From NCBI GenBank assembly GCA_026388345.1, contig JAPLJY010000160.1, positions 1 to 7,320 on the forward strand: a stretch of DNA of 7,320 nt. The letters are read 5' to 3'. Every line of letters begins with the position of its first letter. The stretch's first letter is position 1. Below are positions 5,386 through 7,320 of this stretch, piece after piece. This DNA comes from Deltaproteobacteria bacterium (lineage in GTDB: Bacteria; Desulfobacterota; Syntrophia; Syntrophales; UBA5619). The notes below the pieces were generated by a model. The model worked only from the letters and a program-made list of their open reading frames with translations. It searched no databases and was not told the DNA's origin. The translations under genes and the position numbers were made by a program.

Positions 5386-7320
5386 ATGATGGAAAAAAAG
5401 ATTCCCTTAAAAATTGACGGACGAGACGTTGATGCAGCAGCCGGGCAGACCATACTTGAAGTTGCCCGTGAGCAGGGCATTTACATTCCAACGCTCTGCC
5501 ACTACTCCAAAACCACAAACGTCGGCGCCTGCCGCGTTTGCGTAGTTGAGGTCGAAAAGGCAAGATCCCTGATCGCCGCCTGCTGCATGCCGGTGAGCCC
5601 CGGTATGGTCATCAAAACCGATACCCCGCAGGTCCGTGCCTCGCAGAGGCTGATCGTCGAGCTGCTCTGGGCCTCCGGTGATCACAACTGCCTGGCGTGC
5701 GAACAGAACGGCGCCTGCGAACTGCAGAACCTGGTCTACTGGCTGGGGATTGAAAAGCCCCGTTTCGATGTCGCGCCCCCCGGCTATGGAATCGAAAAAA
5801 CCAACACAATGATTCAGCGAGATCTCAACAAGTGCATCCTCTGCGGCCGCTGCATCCGGGCCTGCAACGAGATTCAGGTCAATGAGATCCTCGACTTCTC
5901 GCACCGCGGCCACCGTGCTAAGGTCGGCCCGGCCTTCGATACCGACTACATCGATTCCGACTGTTATTTCTGCGGCGAATGTGCCGACGCCTGCCCGGTC
6001 GGTGCGATCACCTTCAAGCAGGCCCGCTTTGCCGGACGACCCTGGGAAGTCCAGAAAGTAAAAACGACCTGCACATACTGCGGCGTCGGCTGCCAGATGG
6101 ATCTGAACATCCACGATAACCGGATCATCAAGGTCACCGGAAACCGCTCGTACGAGCAACCCAACGGGGGCAGCCTGTGCGTCAAGGGACGGTTTGGCCT
6201 GGATTATGTAAACCATCCCGACCGCCTGAAAACCCCCCTGATTCGTAAGGAAAAGGGCGGTGAGCTGGCGGCGGCCACCTGGGAAGAGGCCTATGATTTT
6301 ATCGCCGGTCGTCTGACCGGAATCAAGGAGAAGTTCGGGCCGGACAGCATCGCCGGTCTTTCCTCGGCCCGCTGCACCAATGAGGAAAACTACCTCTTCC
6401 AGAAATTCATGCGCGCGGGGATCGGCACCAACCATGTCGATCATTGCGCCCGTCTCTGACACTCCGTGACGGTGGCCGGTCTGGCCGCCGCATTCGGAAG
6501 CGGTGCAATGACAAACTCCATCGAAGAGATCGAATTTACCGACGTCATCCTGGCGACGGGAACCAACACGACGGAAAATCATCCCGTCATCTCGTCCCGC
6601 GTTAAAAGGGCTGTTCGCCAGCATGGCGCCAAACTGATCGTGATCGACCCCCGGGAGATCGACCTCGTCAAGTATGCGACGCTCTGGCTCCGACAGAAAC
6701 CGGGAACGGACGTCGCCGTCCTGAACGGCCTGATGAACGTCATCATCGCCGAGGGGATCTACGCAAAGGAATATGTGGAAAACCGCACGGAGGGTTTCGA
6801 GGCGCTTCAGAAGACCGTCGCCGCCTACACGCCCGAGCGGGTCGAAGAGATTTCCGGAGTCCCCGCGGAGGATCTGAAGGCGGCCGCGCGTCTGTATGCG
6901 AAGGCAAACAAGGCCTCCCTCCTCTACGCAATGGGCATGACGCAACACATCACAGGGACGGACAACGTCAAGTCCTGCGCAAATCTCGCCATGCTCTGCG
7001 GGAAGGTCGGCATCGAGGGCGGAGGCGTCAACCCGCTTCGGGGACAGAACAACGTACAGGGCGCCTGCGACATGGGGGCGCTCCCCAACGTGCTGCCCGC
7101 CTATCAGCCGGTCGCCAACGATGAGGCGCGGACCAAGTTTGAAAAGGTCTGGAATGTGACGCTTCCGGCCAAACCGGGAAAAACCATCCTGGAAATGATG
7201 GAAGCCGCCCACAAAGGAGAGATCAAAGCCCTCTATGTCATGGGTGAAAACCCGATGGTGTCCGATCCGGACCTTTCCCATGTCGAGGCGTCTCTGAAAC
7301 ACCTGGATCTCCTCATCGTT
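5386..7320 (+). CDS. fdhA: Selenocysteine-containing formate dehydrogenase alpha subunit (molybdopterin), 3' end missing
   Basis: This is the catalytic subunit for formate/CO2 interconversion. The frame is open for 645 codons to the right edge if the TGA at 6457-6459 is read as selenocysteine (residue 358). Domains in order: a NuoG-like [2Fe-2S] domain (Cys38, 49, 52, 66); a His-Cys [4Fe-4S] segment (His100, Cys102, 105, 111); two ferredoxin [4Fe-4S] motifs (Cys150, 153, 156, 160 and Cys193, 196, 199, 203); the molybdopterin-domain [4Fe-4S] site (Cys229, 232, 236, 265); then the active site [18 protein letters not shown], closely like E. coli FdhF, with the conserved His359 after Sec. Downstream, [14 protein letters not shown] from 551 and YVMGENP from 617 continue the formate dehydrogenase family pattern, which shows that the reading frame is real beyond the TGA. 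There is no Tat signal at the N-terminus, so the enzyme is cytoplasmic. About a quarter to a third of a typical protein of roughly 900 aa is probably missing. Mo versus W use cannot be told. It is preceded by the NuoE/NuoF modules, which should connect it to NAD(P). Confidence 0.94.
6457..6489 (+). promoter_or_regulatory. Selenocysteine UGA codon with bacterial SECIS hairpin
   Basis: The in-frame TGA (6457-6459) is followed after 11 bases by a seven-pair stem, GGTGGCC (6471-6477) with GGCCGCC (6483-6489) including one U-G pair, closed by the loop GGTCT (6478-6482). The E. coli fdhF SECIS, as I recall it, has the same 11-base spacing and a GGUC(U) apical loop bound by SelB. The stem bases also encode the conserved VAGLAA residues. 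Decoding needs SelA, SelB, SelD and tRNA-Sec, none of which is in the window. Confidence 0.92.

Noticed and set aside
2814..5480. Very long open frame on the minus strand (888 codons)
   Set aside because: It is antisense to the fusion gene, its product shows no recognisable domain, and it follows from the GC-rich codon pattern of the real gene.
6457..6459. TGA as a true stop, making fdhA a truncated gene or pseudogene
   Set aside because: The conserved active-site context, the correctly spaced SECIS-like hairpin and uninterrupted family sequence downstream all indicate selenocysteine.
5407..7302. Long open frame on the minus strand (631 codons)
   Set aside because: It is antisense to fdhA with no recognisable motifs; it is explained by the codon bias of the sense gene.

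Overview
The window carries one co-directional gene block on the + strand that encodes a soluble, flavin-based formate dehydrogenase complex with two small accessory genes in front of it. The sequence is GC-rich and tightly packed. It contains a selenocysteine-dependent formate dehydrogenase combined with NuoE/NuoF-type (HydABC/Bfu-like) electron-transfer subunits. This points to a strictly anaerobic bacterium that uses formate as an electron carrier. A syntrophic deltaproteobacterium (Syntrophales/Syntrophobacterales type) fits best and an acetogen or other anaerobe is possible. This taxonomic guess is inference from gene content only.

Layout: (1) 2-709, the 3' part of a PHP-domain metallophosphoesterase gene, cut off by the left edge. 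(2) 709-1293, a 194-aa stand-alone GHKL ATPase domain, starting in a TAATG junction. (3) 1290-1784, a NuoE/HydC-type [2Fe-2S] subunit, overlapping gene 2 by ATGA. (4) 1798-2181, a small thioredoxin-fold ferredoxin with only three cysteines. (5) 2265-5321, a 1018-aa fusion of a NuoF/HydB-type NADH-FMN subunit with a GltD/NfnB-type FAD-NAD(P)H oxidoreductase. (6) 5386 to the right edge, the catalytic formate dehydrogenase alpha subunit. Its frame passes through an in-frame UGA at 6457-6459, read here as selenocysteine because a SECIS hairpin follows directly and the protein motif continues across it. The last gene runs off the window.

How the parts are likely to work together: formate is oxidised (or CO2 reduced) at the Mo/W-Sec site of FdhA. 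Electrons then move through its [4Fe-4S] and N-terminal [2Fe-2S] clusters to the NuoE and NuoF modules. The NuoF part should exchange electrons with NAD(H) at FMN. The fused GltD-like part adds an FAD and a second dinucleotide site, possibly for NADP(H). The complex therefore looks built to link formate with two pyridine nucleotide pools and perhaps ferredoxin, by electron bifurcation or confurcation. No membrane segments or export signals were seen, so it should be cytoplasmic.

The most interesting points are the NuoF-GltD fusion, a C-terminal RCLRC motif that appears to supply iron-sulfur ligands normally found in front of the GltD-type ferredoxin domain (a permuted order), and the selenocysteine codon that would make an automatic caller truncate FdhA. 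No RNA genes, mobile elements or CRISPR arrays were seen. The only gaps of any size are 83 and 64 bases.
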